Origin: Sphingomonas sp. ID1715
GTDB taxonomy: Bacteria; Pseudomonadota; Alphaproteobacteria; Sphingomonadales; Sphingomonadaceae
Assembly: GCF_013044515.1 (NCBI RefSeq)
Contig: NZ_JABEPR010000003.1
Location: 1-64,000 of the forward strand
Length of the DNA stretch: 64,000 bases
Direction of reading: 5' to 3'
The position numbers and the translations under genes were made by a program. The stretch's first letter is position 1. Every line of letters begins with the position of its first letter. Shown piece by piece: positions 1-7,961 of this stretch. Below the pieces are notes generated by a model. It worked only from the letters and a program-made list of their open reading frames with translations, was not told where the DNA came from and searched no databases.

Positions 1-1
1 C

Positions 2-121
2 GAATGGCCCACCGTGTTCGGCGATCCCAAGATGACCACCGCGCTCCTTGATCGCGTCACCCACCATTGCGACATCGTCGAGACCGGCAATGACAGCTGG
101 CGCTTCAAAAACCGCAGCTGA
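2..121 (+). CDS. istB: IstB-like transposition helper ATPase, C-terminal end (partial)
   Basis: The open frame enters from the left edge and stops at TGA 119-121. The readable tail contains [20 protein letters not shown] followed by RFKNRS, the typical C-terminus of IstB, the AAA+ ATPase that assists the IstA transposase of IS21 elements. Walker motifs would be upstream and are not visible. It lies just inside the element end, as istB does in this family. Confidence 0.85.
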   Translation, partial: EWPTVFGDPKMTTALLDRVTHHCDIVETGNDSWRFKNRS

Positions 122-152
122 TCGCCCCCACCGACCTCCGATTAAAAGATGC

Positions 153-211
153 TTTGCGCTGCGCGCGCCTCCGGTCGGGCTCCGCCCTCCCTACGCCGCG
201 CGCAGCGCAAA
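153..211. terminator. 15-bp perfect stem downstream of istB
   Basis: Bases 153-167 (TTTGCGCTGCGCGCG) are exactly complementary to 197-211, with a 29-base loop. It lies 31 bases after the istB stop, between the gene and the end repeats. There is no clear T-run, so it may be a factor-dependent terminator or an insulator protecting the element; the role is inferred. Confidence 0.5.
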
Positions 212-246
212 GGCGCGTGTCCGATCAACCTTGCGCCATCGTGAAA

Positions 247-293
247 GGGGGTCCCTTTTGCGCGCCGATAGGGGGTCCCGTTTGCACGCCGAT
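247..293. repeat. Tandem terminal repeats of IS21-type element
   Basis: Two 23-bp copies, 247-269 and 271-293, share GGGGGTCCC-TTTGC-CGCCGAT and differ at two positions, separated by one base. This matches the multiple transposase-binding end repeats typical of the IS21 family and helps fix the element boundary at 298. Confidence 0.85.
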
Positions 294-298
294 TGACA

Positions 299-1447
299 GG
301 TCGCCGCCATATAGCGGCCGTCGAAAAAGCCTTCGAGCGCCATTCCCTCGAGCATCTTCAGCAGCTCGTCATCGACGAAATTCTTGAGGTCGCCGGCGCG
401 GGCGAAATCGACCTGGGCGGTAAAGAAAGTGGCCGAGGCGACCTTCTCGCCCTCCCCTCGTCCGGCGAGCACCGCCAGCGTGGCGGCCAGCGTGGTCCCG
501 GCGACGCAATAGCCGATCGTGTGGGCAGTCTTGACTCCGAGCAGCTCGCGAATGGTATCGATCGCATCGATCTGGGCGGCGACATAATCGTCCCAGACGA
601 CATCCTTCATGCCCGCGTCGGCGGATTTCCAGCTCACCATGAACACGGTCAGGCCCTGCTCCACCGCCCAGCGGATAAAGCTTTTCTCCGGCGTCAGGTC
701 GAGGATGTAGAAGCGGTTGATCCAGGGGGGGAAGATCACGATCGGCGTCTCGAATACCTCATCCGTCGTCGGGCTGTACTGGATCAGCTCGTAGAGCGGC
801 GCGCGCTTGACCACCTTGCCGGGCGTGGTGGCAAGGTTCTTGCCGAGCTCGAAGGCCCCTTGCTTCACATGGGTGAGCTGGCCCTGGCGCATGTCGCGCA
901 GCATGTGTTCCAGGCCGCGGAGCAGGTTCTCGCCGCCGGTTTCCAGCGTCTTCTTCATCACCTCGGGATTGGTGAAGATGAAGTTGGACGGGCTCATGGC
1001 ATCGGCCACCGCGCGCGCGGCGAAGCGCATCTTCTCGCGCTGCGCTTCATCGACCCCCTCCACGAGATCGACGGAGCGCATCAAATGCTCGGCAACCAGC
1101 TGATAGCTTTGCCGGATCATGTCGAACATCGGATGCTGCTGCCATTCCGGCGCTGCGAAGCGCTTGTCCTTCGGCTTCTCGGCGGACGTGGTATCGGTGC
1201 CGGGCGTCAGGAAGCGCTGCCATAGCTTCAGCCCGTCCGACCAGAAGTCGGTCGCGGCCTTGGTGAGCGCCGTGGTTTCGGCGAGGTTCGGAAAGGCGCT
1301 GGGCGGCGGCGTCTCGCTGGCCTTCATCGCCATCTCGACGCCATGCTCCATCATCAGCTGCTGGGCACGGCCGATCACCCAGGTCCAGCGCTGCATCTCG
1401 TCGAGCGTGGGCACATGGGCGCCGGGCGTTTCGGTCTGGCTAGCCAT
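299..1447 (-). pseudogene. phaC: Class I poly(3-hydroxyalkanoate) synthase, truncated by IS21 insertion
   Basis: 383 native codons remain (start ATG at 1447, preceded by AGGAGAGG). PhaC polymerises 3-hydroxyacyl-CoA into storage polyester at the granule surface. The N-terminal domain and the alpha/beta-hydrolase core up to the lipase-like box GYCVAGT, with nucleophile Cys313, are intact. The frame then enters the IS right after YMAAT and stops at 191 after 35 foreign residues. Class I synthases are usually near 580-600 residues, so the catalytic Asp and His region is missing. The 3' part may survive left of the IS. The product as encoded should be inactive. Confidence 0.88.
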
Positions 1448-1524
1448 CGAATCCTCTCCTTGGGATAGGCTTCTAGCCGGCGCGAAGGGTTGTGCGAAGC
1501 GCGGCTGGTCACGATATCCTTACC

Positions 1525-1689
1525 ATGGCCGCCACCTGCCCGCTTTGCGACAAGCCCGCCGATCCTGCCCACCAGCCCTTTTGCAGCCGCGGCTGCAAGG
1601 ACCGGGATCTGCTGCGCTGGCTGGGTGAGGGCTATCGCGTGCCGGGACCGCCCGCCACCGAGCACAAGCCACTGGACAGCGAGCTTTAG
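1525..1689 (+). CDS. yacG: DNA gyrase inhibitor YacG (zinc-binding)
   Basis: 54-residue protein of the YacG/DUF329 family. The zinc knuckle is visible as CPLC near the N-terminus and FCSRGCKDRDLLRWL further on, giving four cysteines in CxxC and CxxxC pairs. Characterised YacG binds GyrB and inhibits gyrase. The ATG at 1525 is chosen over the upstream GTG-like extensions because the family begins a few residues before the first CxxC. It is followed closely by tRNA-Phe. Confidence 0.88.
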   Translation: MAATCPLCDKPADPAHQPFCSRGCKDRDLLRWLGEGYRVPGPPATEHKPLDSEL

Positions 1690-1729
1690 CCGCCGCTATA
1701 GGCCGCGCCTCGCTCGACAAGCGTGCCGT

Positions 1730-1805
1730 GCCCAGGTAGCTCAGTTGGTAGAGCATGCGACTGAAAATCGCAGTGTCGGCGGTTCGATCCCGTCCCTGGG
1801 CACCA
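1730..1805 (+). tRNA. tRNA-Phe (GAA)
   Basis: 76-nt cloverleaf with CCA encoded. The acceptor stem pairs GCCCAGG (1730-1736) with CCTGGGC (1795-1801), the discriminator is A1802 and CCA follows at 1803-1805. The anticodon stem TGCGA/TCGCA flanks the loop CTGAAAA with anticodon GAA at 1763-1765. The T-loop GGTTCGATCC is intact. Confidence 0.97.
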
Positions 1806-1831
1806 TCTTTCCTCTCGCTGGTTCCGCTATC

Positions 1832-2260
1832 GTGGCCGACGACAAGACCGAACGCTTCGCCTGGACCGAGGAGGGTCGCTGGCACTGGATCGGCCGGGTC
1901 GGCTGGAAGGGGCTGTGCCCCCGCTGCGGCCAGGGGCCATTGTTCCGCGGCTGGCTGAAGGTGCGCGAGGCGTGCCCGGTGTGCGGCCTCGACTTCCGTT
2001 TCGCCACGCCCGATGACGGACCCGCCTTCTTCGCGCTTTGCCTGACCGCCTTTCCGCTGATCTTCTTCGTCGTCTGGCTGGAGGTCGCCTATGCGCCACC
2101 CTGGTGGGTGCATCTGCTGACGTCGATCCCGCTGATGGGGATCGGCACGCTGGCGAGCCTACGCCCGTTCAAGGGCTGGCTGGTCGCTTCCCAATATGTG
2201 AACCGCGCCGAGGAGGCGGGCACGAGCGAGCTGTCCGCGAGGCTGCGGCACAAGGACTGA
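1832..2260 (+). CDS. DUF983 family membrane protein
   Basis: 142-residue protein with an N-terminal zinc-ribbon-like pair (CPRCGQG and CPVCGLDF, about residues 30-55) followed by two hydrophobic segments (about 68-90 and 95-115). This is the DUF983 layout; the function of the family is not established. GTG at 1832 is taken as start because the frame upstream runs through the tRNA gene. It stands alone between tRNA-Phe and a small hypothetical gene. Confidence 0.8.
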   Translation: MADDKTERFAWTEEGRWHWIGRVGWKGLCPRCGQGPLFRGWLKVREACPVCGLDFRFATPDDGPAFFALCLTAFPLIFFVVWLEVAYAPPWWVHLLTSIPLMGIGTLASLRPFKGWLVASQYVNRAEEAGTSELSARLRHKD

Positions 2261-2305
2261 ACCCGGAACGACCCTCGCGTGTTTGAACGGACGAGGAGAT
2301 CGGGC

Positions 2306-2608
2306 ATGGACATTTCGAATACTCCGCTCGTCGAGCGGATCGCGCGCGTGCTGGCCGGACAGCGGCTGAGTTCCAACGCGGAAGGATCGAACCCCTCGGC
2401 CGGTGAAGCGGTCGACCTCGCCTGGCGCGAACATCTGGACGACGCCCGTGCGGTCCTGCGCACGCTGCGCGAGCCGGACGAGACGATGGCGGTCGCGGGC
2501 GACGCAGCGATATGGGAGCGGATGGTCCGCGCAGCGATCGACGCCGATGGGGCGGAGAAGCCAAACGCCGACCGTGTCGAGGAAGAGGCGGCAGCCGTCG
2601 GTCCTTAG
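2306..2608 (+). CDS. Conserved hypothetical protein, 100 aa
   Basis: A small soluble acidic protein starting MDISNTPLVERIARVLAG, with a GAGGAG Shine-Dalgarno (2293-2298) seven bases before ATG 2306; this decides the start over the ATG-less upstream extension. It is predicted helical, with several WxxR/E-type helices, and has no membrane segment or motif I recognise. It sits 45 bases after the DUF983 gene and upstream of smc. Function unknown. Confidence 0.6.
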   Translation: MDISNTPLVERIARVLAGQRLSSNAEGSNPSAGEAVDLAWREHLDDARAVLRTLREPDETMAVAGDAAIWERMVRAAIDADGAEKPNADRVEEEAAAVGP

Positions 2609-2756
2609 ATCATCGCCGTGGAGCGAGCCTTGCTTCTCCACAACAGTTTGACTCGTTTGCGCACCCGTTGGACTCATTGCTGGGGATAAGGAGCGCCGCG
2701 CCCCTTCCGCCCGCGTGCGCGCGCGATAAGCTCGGGCCTGGAGGGAGGCTCGTCTT

Positions 2757-5700
2757 TTGCGCTTCAAGCGGCTCAAGCTGTCCGGCTTCAAGAGCTTCGT
2801 CGATCCGGCCGAGCTGCGCATCGAGCCGGGGCTGACCGGCGTCGTCGGCCCCAATGGCTGCGGCAAGTCGAACCTGCTGGAAGCGCTGCGCTGGGTGATG
2901 GGCGAAGGCTCGGCCAAGTCCTTGCGCGGCGGCGGCATGGAAGACGTGATCTTCGCCGGCACCGCCACTCGCCCGGCCCGCGACTTCGCCGAAGTCCAGC
3001 TGTTCGCCGATGCCGCCGACAATGATGGCGGCGAGATCGAGGTCGTCCGCCGCATCGAGCGCGGCGCGGGATCCGCCTATCGCCTGAACGGCCGCGACGT
3101 GCGCGCGAAGGACGTCGCCCTGCTGTTCGCCGATGCCGCGACCGGCGCGCATTCGCCGGCGCTGGTCAGCCAGGGCCGGATCAGCGCCGTTATCGCCGCC
3201 AAGCCGGTCGAGCGGCGCGCGATGCTGGAGGAAGCGGCCGGCATCGCCGGCCTGCATGTCCGCCGCAAGGACGCGGAGCAGAAGCTTCGCGCGACCGAAG
3301 CCAATCTGACCCGGCTCGGCGAACTGCTCGCCGATATGGAGGCGCGGTCGGGCCAGCTGCGGCGGCAGGCCCGCGCGGCCGAGCGCTATCGAGCCCTCTC
3401 GGCCGAGATCAAGCTGGCCGAGGCGCGGCTTACCTTTGCGCGCTGGCGGGACGCGGCTGAGGCGGCGGAGCATGCCAAGAAGGAAGCCGCCGCAGCGGAC
3501 GAACGAGTGCATCAGCTTGCCGAGGCCCAGCGCGCCGCGGCCGCGTGGAACGCGGAGGCGGTACGCCAGCTCGGCGACGCCCGCGCCGCGGCCCAGTCGG
3601 CGCGCGATCGCCTGTCGCAGCTTGGCCATGAACTCGCCACAGCACGCGCGGAGATGGCGGCTGCAGAGCGCCGCCTCGCCGAACTGCACCAGTCGCGCGA
3701 ACGCCTCGCCAGCGACCGGGATCGCGAAGGCTCGCTCGCCAATGACGCGGCGGAGGCCATCGCCCGGCTGAGCGCCGAAGCCAAGGCGTTGGAGCAGCGC
3801 GTCGCCGCGGCCGAGGCGGGGCGCCCCGGTCTGGTCGCCGAGCTCGCCCGCGCCGAGAGCGACGCCCGCGACGCCGAAGTCGCACTCGCTCAGGCGTTGA
3901 CCGCACAGGCGCGTGAGCAGGCCGATGCGCAGATCGCGCGCTCGGCGGCGGCGGCGGCGCAGGCAAGGCTGCAGCGCGCAACGGGCGAGGCGGCACGGAT
4001 CGAAGCGGAAATCGCGCAGCTCGGCAGTGGCGAGCAATGGGTCGTCGGACGCGACGAGGCGGTCGCGCGCCGCATCGCGGCCGAGGCAGACGGTGCTGCT
4101 GCTGCTCAGGCGATCGAGCGCGGCGAAGCGGACCGGGCGGCTGCGGCCGCCGACCGCGACCAGGCGGAAGCCGGCCTTGCTGCGGCACGCGCGGCTTTGG
4201 CTGCGATCGAGAGTGAAGCCGCGGCACTCGACAAGGCGCTCGCCCGCAGCAGCGGCGACCGGCTCATCGACCATGTCCGCGCGGCGCCGGGTTACGAGCG
4301 CGCGCTGGCTGCGGCACTGGGCGACGATCTCGAGACACCGCTCGCCGCCTGGTCGACCGCGACCGGTGGCGAGCCGCCGATCGCCGATGCGCTGGCGGGT
4401 CACGTGACCGCCCCGGCAGCTTTGCAGCGTCGGCTGCAGCAGGTCGCGGTCACCGAAGCGGACGATGGCCGTCCCCTTGGCGTCGGCCAGCAGATCGTCA
4501 CCCTTGGCGGCACGATGCGCCGCTGGGACGGCTTCTCGGCCGCCGAGACAGGCGCGGCGGCAGCCGAGCGGCTGATCCGCGTCAACCGTCGCGAGGCGCT
4601 GGCAGCGGCTCTGCCCGACGCCCGCGCCTCCGTAGAACGTGCCGAGGCGGCATCGAACGACGCCGCCGAACGGCTCGCCCGTAGCCGTGCGGCGGTGGAG
4701 GAGAGTCGGCGTGTGTTGGCGGCGGCGGAGGCTACGGCACGCGCCGCGCGGCGGGACGAGGATGCTGCCGATGCCGCGATCGAACGCTTCACGGCGCGCA
4801 GGGCCGAGCTGCAACAGCGTCACCAGCGCGCGAGCGGCGAGCTGGCGGAAGCGCAGGGCGACGCCGATGCGGCCAACGCCCGACTGGCGGCTTTGCCGAA
4901 CGGGGAAGCGACGGCGCGGCTTGTCGCCACCCTCTCCGCGCAGAGCGAGGTCGCGCGCGCGGCGGTGCTGGACAAGCGCGGCGCCGCCGCGACGCTGGAC
5001 CGCGCCATCACCGCTGACCGGGATCGGCAAGCGGCAGCGTTGAGCGAGGTGAAGGGCTGGCGGACGCGCGCTGGGGAGGCGGCGAAGCGCATCGACGAAA
5101 TGGCCCGGCGCGCGCGTGCGGTCGAGACCGAACTCGGATCGTTGGCAGATGCGCCGGACCAGCTGCGCGCCGCGATCGCGACGCTGGAGAGCGAGCAGGA
5201 CGCCGTCAAAGCGCAGGCCGAAGCGCTGGCCGCCGAGGAGCGTGCCGCCGAAGCGCGGGTACGGGAAGGCGAGGCGACGCTGGCGCAAGTCGGGGAGGCG
5301 CTCGCCCAGGCGCGCGAGACGCGTGCCGGCGCGCTGGCGCGGGCCGAGGCCGCCGACCTGCGGCGCGTCGAGATGAACCGGGTCTCGGGCGAGCGATTCG
5401 AATGCCCGCCCCCTCTCTTGCCGGAGCGGATCGGTTTCACGGCCGGCGAGGTGCGCGACGCCTCGGACGAGTCGGCGCGCCACGACCGGCTCAACATGGA
5501 TCGCGAGCGGCTCGGGCCGGTCAACCTGATCGCCGAGCAGGAGCTGCGCGAACTCGAGGGAGAATTGGAACAGTCGCTCGCCGATCGCGAGGAGCTGACC
5601 GAAGCGGTCAATCGGCTGCGCGGGTCGATCGGCAGCCTCAACCGGGAAGGCCGCACCCGTCTTCTGGCCGCCTTCGAACAGGTCGACCAGCATTTTCGCC

Positions 5701-6137
5701 GGCTGTTCGAGCGGCTGTTCGGCGGCGGCGAAGCCTATCTGCAGCTGGTCGATTCGGACGATCCGCTCGAGGCGGGATTGGAAATCATGGCCCAGCCACC
5801 CGGCAAGCGGCTGGGGTCGCTCACGCTGCTCTCGGGCGGCGAACAGGCGTTGACGGCGGTCGCGCTGATCTTCGCACTTTTCCTCACCAAGCCATCGCCG
5901 ATCTGCGTGCTCGACGAAGTGGATGCGCCGCTCGACGATGCCAATGTCGAACGCTTCTGCGACCTGCTGGACACGATGGTGGCGGATACCGAGACGCGCT
6001 ACCTGATCGTCACCCATAACGCCGTGACGATGAGCCGCATGCATCGCCTGTTCGGCGTCACAATGGTCGAACGCGGCGTCAGCCGGCTGGTGTCGGTCGA
6101 TCTGGGTGGCGCGGAGGAATTGCTGGCAGCGGAGTAG
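2757..6137 (+). CDS. smc: Chromosome segregation protein SMC
   Basis: 1126-residue SMC ATPase that, with ScpA/ScpB, organises and segregates the chromosome. The N-terminal Walker A is GPNGCGKSN (about residues 31-39). Long coiled-coil arms rich in Ala, Glu and Arg flank a hinge at about 500-640. The C-terminal signature LSGGEQALTA and Walker B ICVLDEVDAPLDDAN (about 1035-1065) complete the head. The start is TTG at 2757 (MRFKRLKLSGFKSF), the usual first residues of the family. A GGAGGGAGG-like site at 2739-2748 precedes it. No scp genes are in the window. Confidence 0.96.
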   Translation: MRFKRLKLSGFKSFVDPAELRIEPGLTGVVGPNGCGKSNLLEALRWVMGEGSAKSLRGGGMEDVIFAGTATRPARDFAEVQLFADAADNDGGEIEVVRRIERGAGSAYRLNGRDVRAKDVALLFADAATGAHSPALVSQGRISAVIAAKPVERRAMLEEAAGIAGLHVRRKDAEQKLRATEANLTRLGELLADMEARSGQLRRQARAAERYRALSAEIKLAEARLTFARWRDAAEAAEHAKKEAAAADERVHQLAEAQRAAAAWNAEAVRQLGDARAAAQSARDRLSQLGHELATARAEMAAAERRLAELHQSRERLASDRDREGSLANDAAEAIARLSAEAKALEQRVAAAEAGRPGLVAELARAESDARDAEVALAQALTAQAREQADAQIARSAAAAAQARLQRATGEAARIEAEIAQLGSGEQWVVGRDEAVARRIAAEADGAAAAQAIERGEADRAAAAADRDQAEAGLAAARAALAAIESEAAALDKALARSSGDRLIDHVRAAPGYERALAAALGDDLETPLAAWSTATGGEPPIADALAGHVTAPAALQRRLQQVAVTEADDGRPLGVGQQIVTLGGTMRRWDGFSAAETGAAAAERLIRVNRREALAAALPDARASVERAEAASNDAAERLARSRAAVEESRRVLAAAEATARAARRDEDAADAAIERFTARRAELQQRHQRASGELAEAQGDADAANARLAALPNGEATARLVATLSAQSEVARAAVLDKRGAAATLDRAITADRDRQAAALSEVKGWRTRAGEAAKRIDEMARRARAVETELGSLADAPDQLRAAIATLESEQDAVKAQAEALAAEERAAEARVREGEATLAQVGEALAQARETRAGALARAEAADLRRVEMNRVSGERFECPPPLLPERIGFTAGEVRDASDESARHDRLNMDRERLGPVNLIAEQELRELEGELEQSLADREELTEAVNRLRGSIGSLNREGRTRLLAAFEQVDQHFRRLFERLFGGGEAYLQLVDSDDPLEAGLEIMAQPPGKRLGSLTLLSGGEQALTAVALIFALFLTKPSPICVLDEVDAPLDDANVERFCDLLDTMVADTETRYLIVTHNAVTMSRMHRLFGVTMVERGVSRLVSVDLGGAEELLAAE

Positions 6138-6151
6138 CATCAACATGCGCT

Positions 6152-6219
6152 CGTCCCGAGCGAAGTCGAGGGGCGCGGCTCAGAGCCCCCGCAGACGCCC
6201 CTCGACTTCGCTCGGGACG
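6152..6219. repeat. REP-like palindrome, 24-bp arms
   Basis: Left arm 6152-6175 (CGTCCCGAGCGAAGTCGAGG plus GGCG) is exactly complementary to 6196-6219. It fills the gap between smc and the next gene. The sequence resembles the dispersed CTCGACTTCGCTCGGGAC palindromes common in sphingomonad genomes. It may act as a factor-independent RNA structure or a RAYT target; neither is proven here. Confidence 0.8.
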
Positions 6220-6237
6220 GGCGAGATAGTCGGCTTC

Positions 6238-6942
6238 ATGCAAATCTCCTTCCTCCTCTTCCCGCATGTCACCCAGCTGGACCTGACCGGTCCCGCCCAG
6301 GTCCTGTCCCGACTGCCGAACGCCAAGGTGGAGCTCGTCGCTAAAACGCTGGAGCCGGTGCCGACCGACGCCGGCTTCCCGCTGCTGCCGAGCGCGACTT
6401 TCGACAGCGCGGCTGTCCCGGACATCCTTTGTGTGCCTGGCGGATTTGGCGTCACCGGTGCGATGGAGGATGAAGCGACGCTCGCCTGGCTTCGCCGGGC
6501 GACGGCGCAGGCGCAATGGGTGACGAGCGTGTGCACGGGTGCGCTGGTGCTCGGCGCGGCAGGCCTGTTGCAGGGCTATCGCGCCACCACGCACTGGGCG
6601 AGCCACGACTGGCTTGCCGCCTTTGGCGCGATTCCAGTCAAGGAGCGCATCGTGTTCGACGGCAACCGTGTGACCGGCGGCGGGGTTACGGCCGGAATCG
6701 ATTTCGGCCTGGCGCTGGCGGCGGAGATCGCCGGCGACGATCACGCCCGCTTCATCCAGCTCAGCCTGGAATATGATCCGGCGCCGCCGTTCGACGCGGG
6801 GTCGCCCGACAAGGCAAGCGCCGCCACGATCGACACCTACAACAAGCTGGTCGCGCGGCTCTCTTCCGACCGCCCGGCCCGCTACCAGGCAGCCGCGCAC
6901 CGGCTCCATGCGAAAAGCCCCGCCGGTGAGGGCGGGGCTTGA
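6238..6942 (+). CDS. DJ-1/PfpI family protein, isonitrile hydratase-like
   Basis: 234-residue cytoplasmic member of the DJ-1/PfpI superfamily. It starts MQISFLLFPHVTQLDLTGP, typical of the InhA (isonitrile hydratase) and ThiJ-like subgroup. The nucleophile elbow is VTSVCTGALVLGAAGLL, with the candidate catalytic Cys near residue 99, and THWASHDW follows. ATG 6238 is chosen because upstream codons lie in the palindrome. The last 10 codons overlap a terminator hairpin of the convergent gene. No partner gene indicates the substrate, so hydratase activity is only an inference. Confidence 0.82.
   Translation: MQISFLLFPHVTQLDLTGPAQVLSRLPNAKVELVAKTLEPVPTDAGFPLLPSATFDSAAVPDILCVPGGFGVTGAMEDEATLAWLRRATAQAQWVTSVCTGALVLGAAGLLQGYRATTHWASHDWLAAFGAIPVKERIVFDGNRVTGGGVTAGIDFGLALAAEIAGDDHARFIQLSLEYDPAPPFDAGSPDKASAATIDTYNKLVARLSSDRPARYQAAAHRLHAKSPAGEGGA
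6913..6940 (-). terminator. Intrinsic terminator of the cold-shock gene, inside a convergent CDS
   Basis: AAGCCCCGCC (6915-6924) pairs perfectly with GGCGGGGCTT (6931-6940) across a 6-base loop. Read on the minus strand the stem is followed by TTTTCG, so it terminates the gene ending at 6946. The stem lies wholly inside the C-terminal codons of the rightward DJ-1 gene. Confidence 0.8.
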
Positions 6943-6945
6943 CGC

Positions 6946-7731
6946 TTACTGGATCGGGGAGAGGTTCACCGCGGCGTATTTGCCGCGACGGTCCACTTCC
7001 AGCTCGAACTCAAGCTTGTCGCCCTCGTTGAGGGTCGGCATGCCGGCCCGCTCGACGGCTGAGATGTGCACGAACGCATCGGGCTGTCCGTCGTCGCGCT
7101 GAATGAAGCCGAAGCCCTTCATCGCGTTGAAGAACTTGACCGTGCCGGTCGCCTTTTCGCCGGTCAGCTGACGCTGCGGACCGCCGGCGCCGCCACGTTC
7201 CTCGCGACCGCCGCCACCACCGCCGGTGACCGGAAGCGGCTCGCCTTCGATCTTGAGGTCGGTGGCCGAGATGCGGCCGCCCCGATCCACCAGTGTGAAG
7301 CCGAGCGGCTGACCTTCGGCCAGGCCGGCCAGGCCGGCACGCTCGACCGCGGAGATATGCACGAACACATCCTCGCCGCCATCGTCGCGGACGATGAAGC
7401 CGAAGCCCTTTTGGCCGTTGAAGAACTTAACGACGCCCGTGCCCTCGCCGATGACCTGCTGCGGCATGCCGCCGCCGCGGCCACCAAAGCCGCCGCCACC
7501 GCCGCCGCCGCCGCCGAAACCACCGCCGCCGCCGCCAAAGCCGCCGCCACCGCCGCGGGGGCCGCCGAAGCCGCCGCCACCGCCGCCGAATCCGCCGCCA
7601 CCAAAGCCGCCGCCGCCGCCGTAGCGGCCGCCGCCGCCGCTTTCATTGTAGCCGCCGTAGCTCTCGTCACCGAAACCGTCGCGCTTGTCCTTGCCGCCGC
7701 GCGGACCCCTACGTCCTCTGTCGAAACCCAT
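6946..7731 (-). CDS. Double cold-shock-domain protein with glycine-rich N-terminus
   Basis: 261-residue RNA-binding protein. Residues 1-90 are a low-complexity Gly/Phe/Arg region made of GGGGFGG units. Cold-shock domain 1 (about 96-165) has KGFGFI and VFVHISAVE. Domain 2 (about 193-261) has KGFGFI and AFVHISAVE. These are the RNP1 and RNP2 motifs. ATG 7731 is preferred over the upstream ATG at 7752 because GGAAGG lies 8 bases upstream of it. Tandem CSD proteins are usual in Alphaproteobacteria; the length of the glycine-rich tail is notable. Confidence 0.92.
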   Translation of the reverse strand: MGFDRGRRGPRGGKDKRDGFGDESYGGYNESGGGGRYGGGGGFGGGGFGGGGGGFGGPRGGGGGFGGGGGGFGGGGGGGGGFGGRGGGMPQQVIGEGTGVVKFFNGQKGFGFIVRDDGGEDVFVHISAVERAGLAGLAEGQPLGFTLVDRGGRISATDLKIEGEPLPVTGGGGGGREERGGAGGPQRQLTGEKATGTVKFFNAMKGFGFIQRDDGQPDAFVHISAVERAGMPTLNEGDKLEFELEVDRRGKYAAVNLSPIQ

Positions 7732-7961
7732 TACTGCCTTCCGGTCGCCCACATAATCCAGTCAGAACCCTCGCGCCGGGCGCGCGCGTCGGCCCTTTCA
7801 GACGGTACCCCATAGTCACGCCCACTCCATTGCATAGCGGAGATTCGCTCGGGCGGCGAACGAAATAATCCACAGGCATGCAAAGCGAAGCTGACGGCGA
7901 AAGCGTCGCCGTCGCTAAATCATTGAGGCTTTGGTGCGTCGAGCCTATGCGTCTCAACGAC

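Larger units (their letters stand above)
1..298 (+). mobile_element. IS21-family insertion sequence, right end (partial)
   Basis: This is the right-hand end of an IS21-type element; the rest lies left of the window. It holds the last 39 codons of an IstB-like helper ATPase, a 15-bp perfect stem, and two tandem 23-bp terminal repeats ending in TTGACA at 293-298. IS21 elements carry multiple end repeats for the IstA transposase and usually finish in TGT/ACA, which fits. The neighbouring sequence from 299 onward is a PHA synthase gene read on the opposite strand, so the boundary is exact to the base. The target duplication cannot be checked because the left end is outside. Confidence 0.88.

Noticed and set aside
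2610-6146. 1178-codon open frame on the minus strand
   Set aside because: It lies antisense to smc, whose motifs are complete; high GC keeps the opposite frame open.
7394-7624. Poly-proline frame on the plus strand
   Set aside because: Antisense of the Gly-rich tail of the cold-shock protein.
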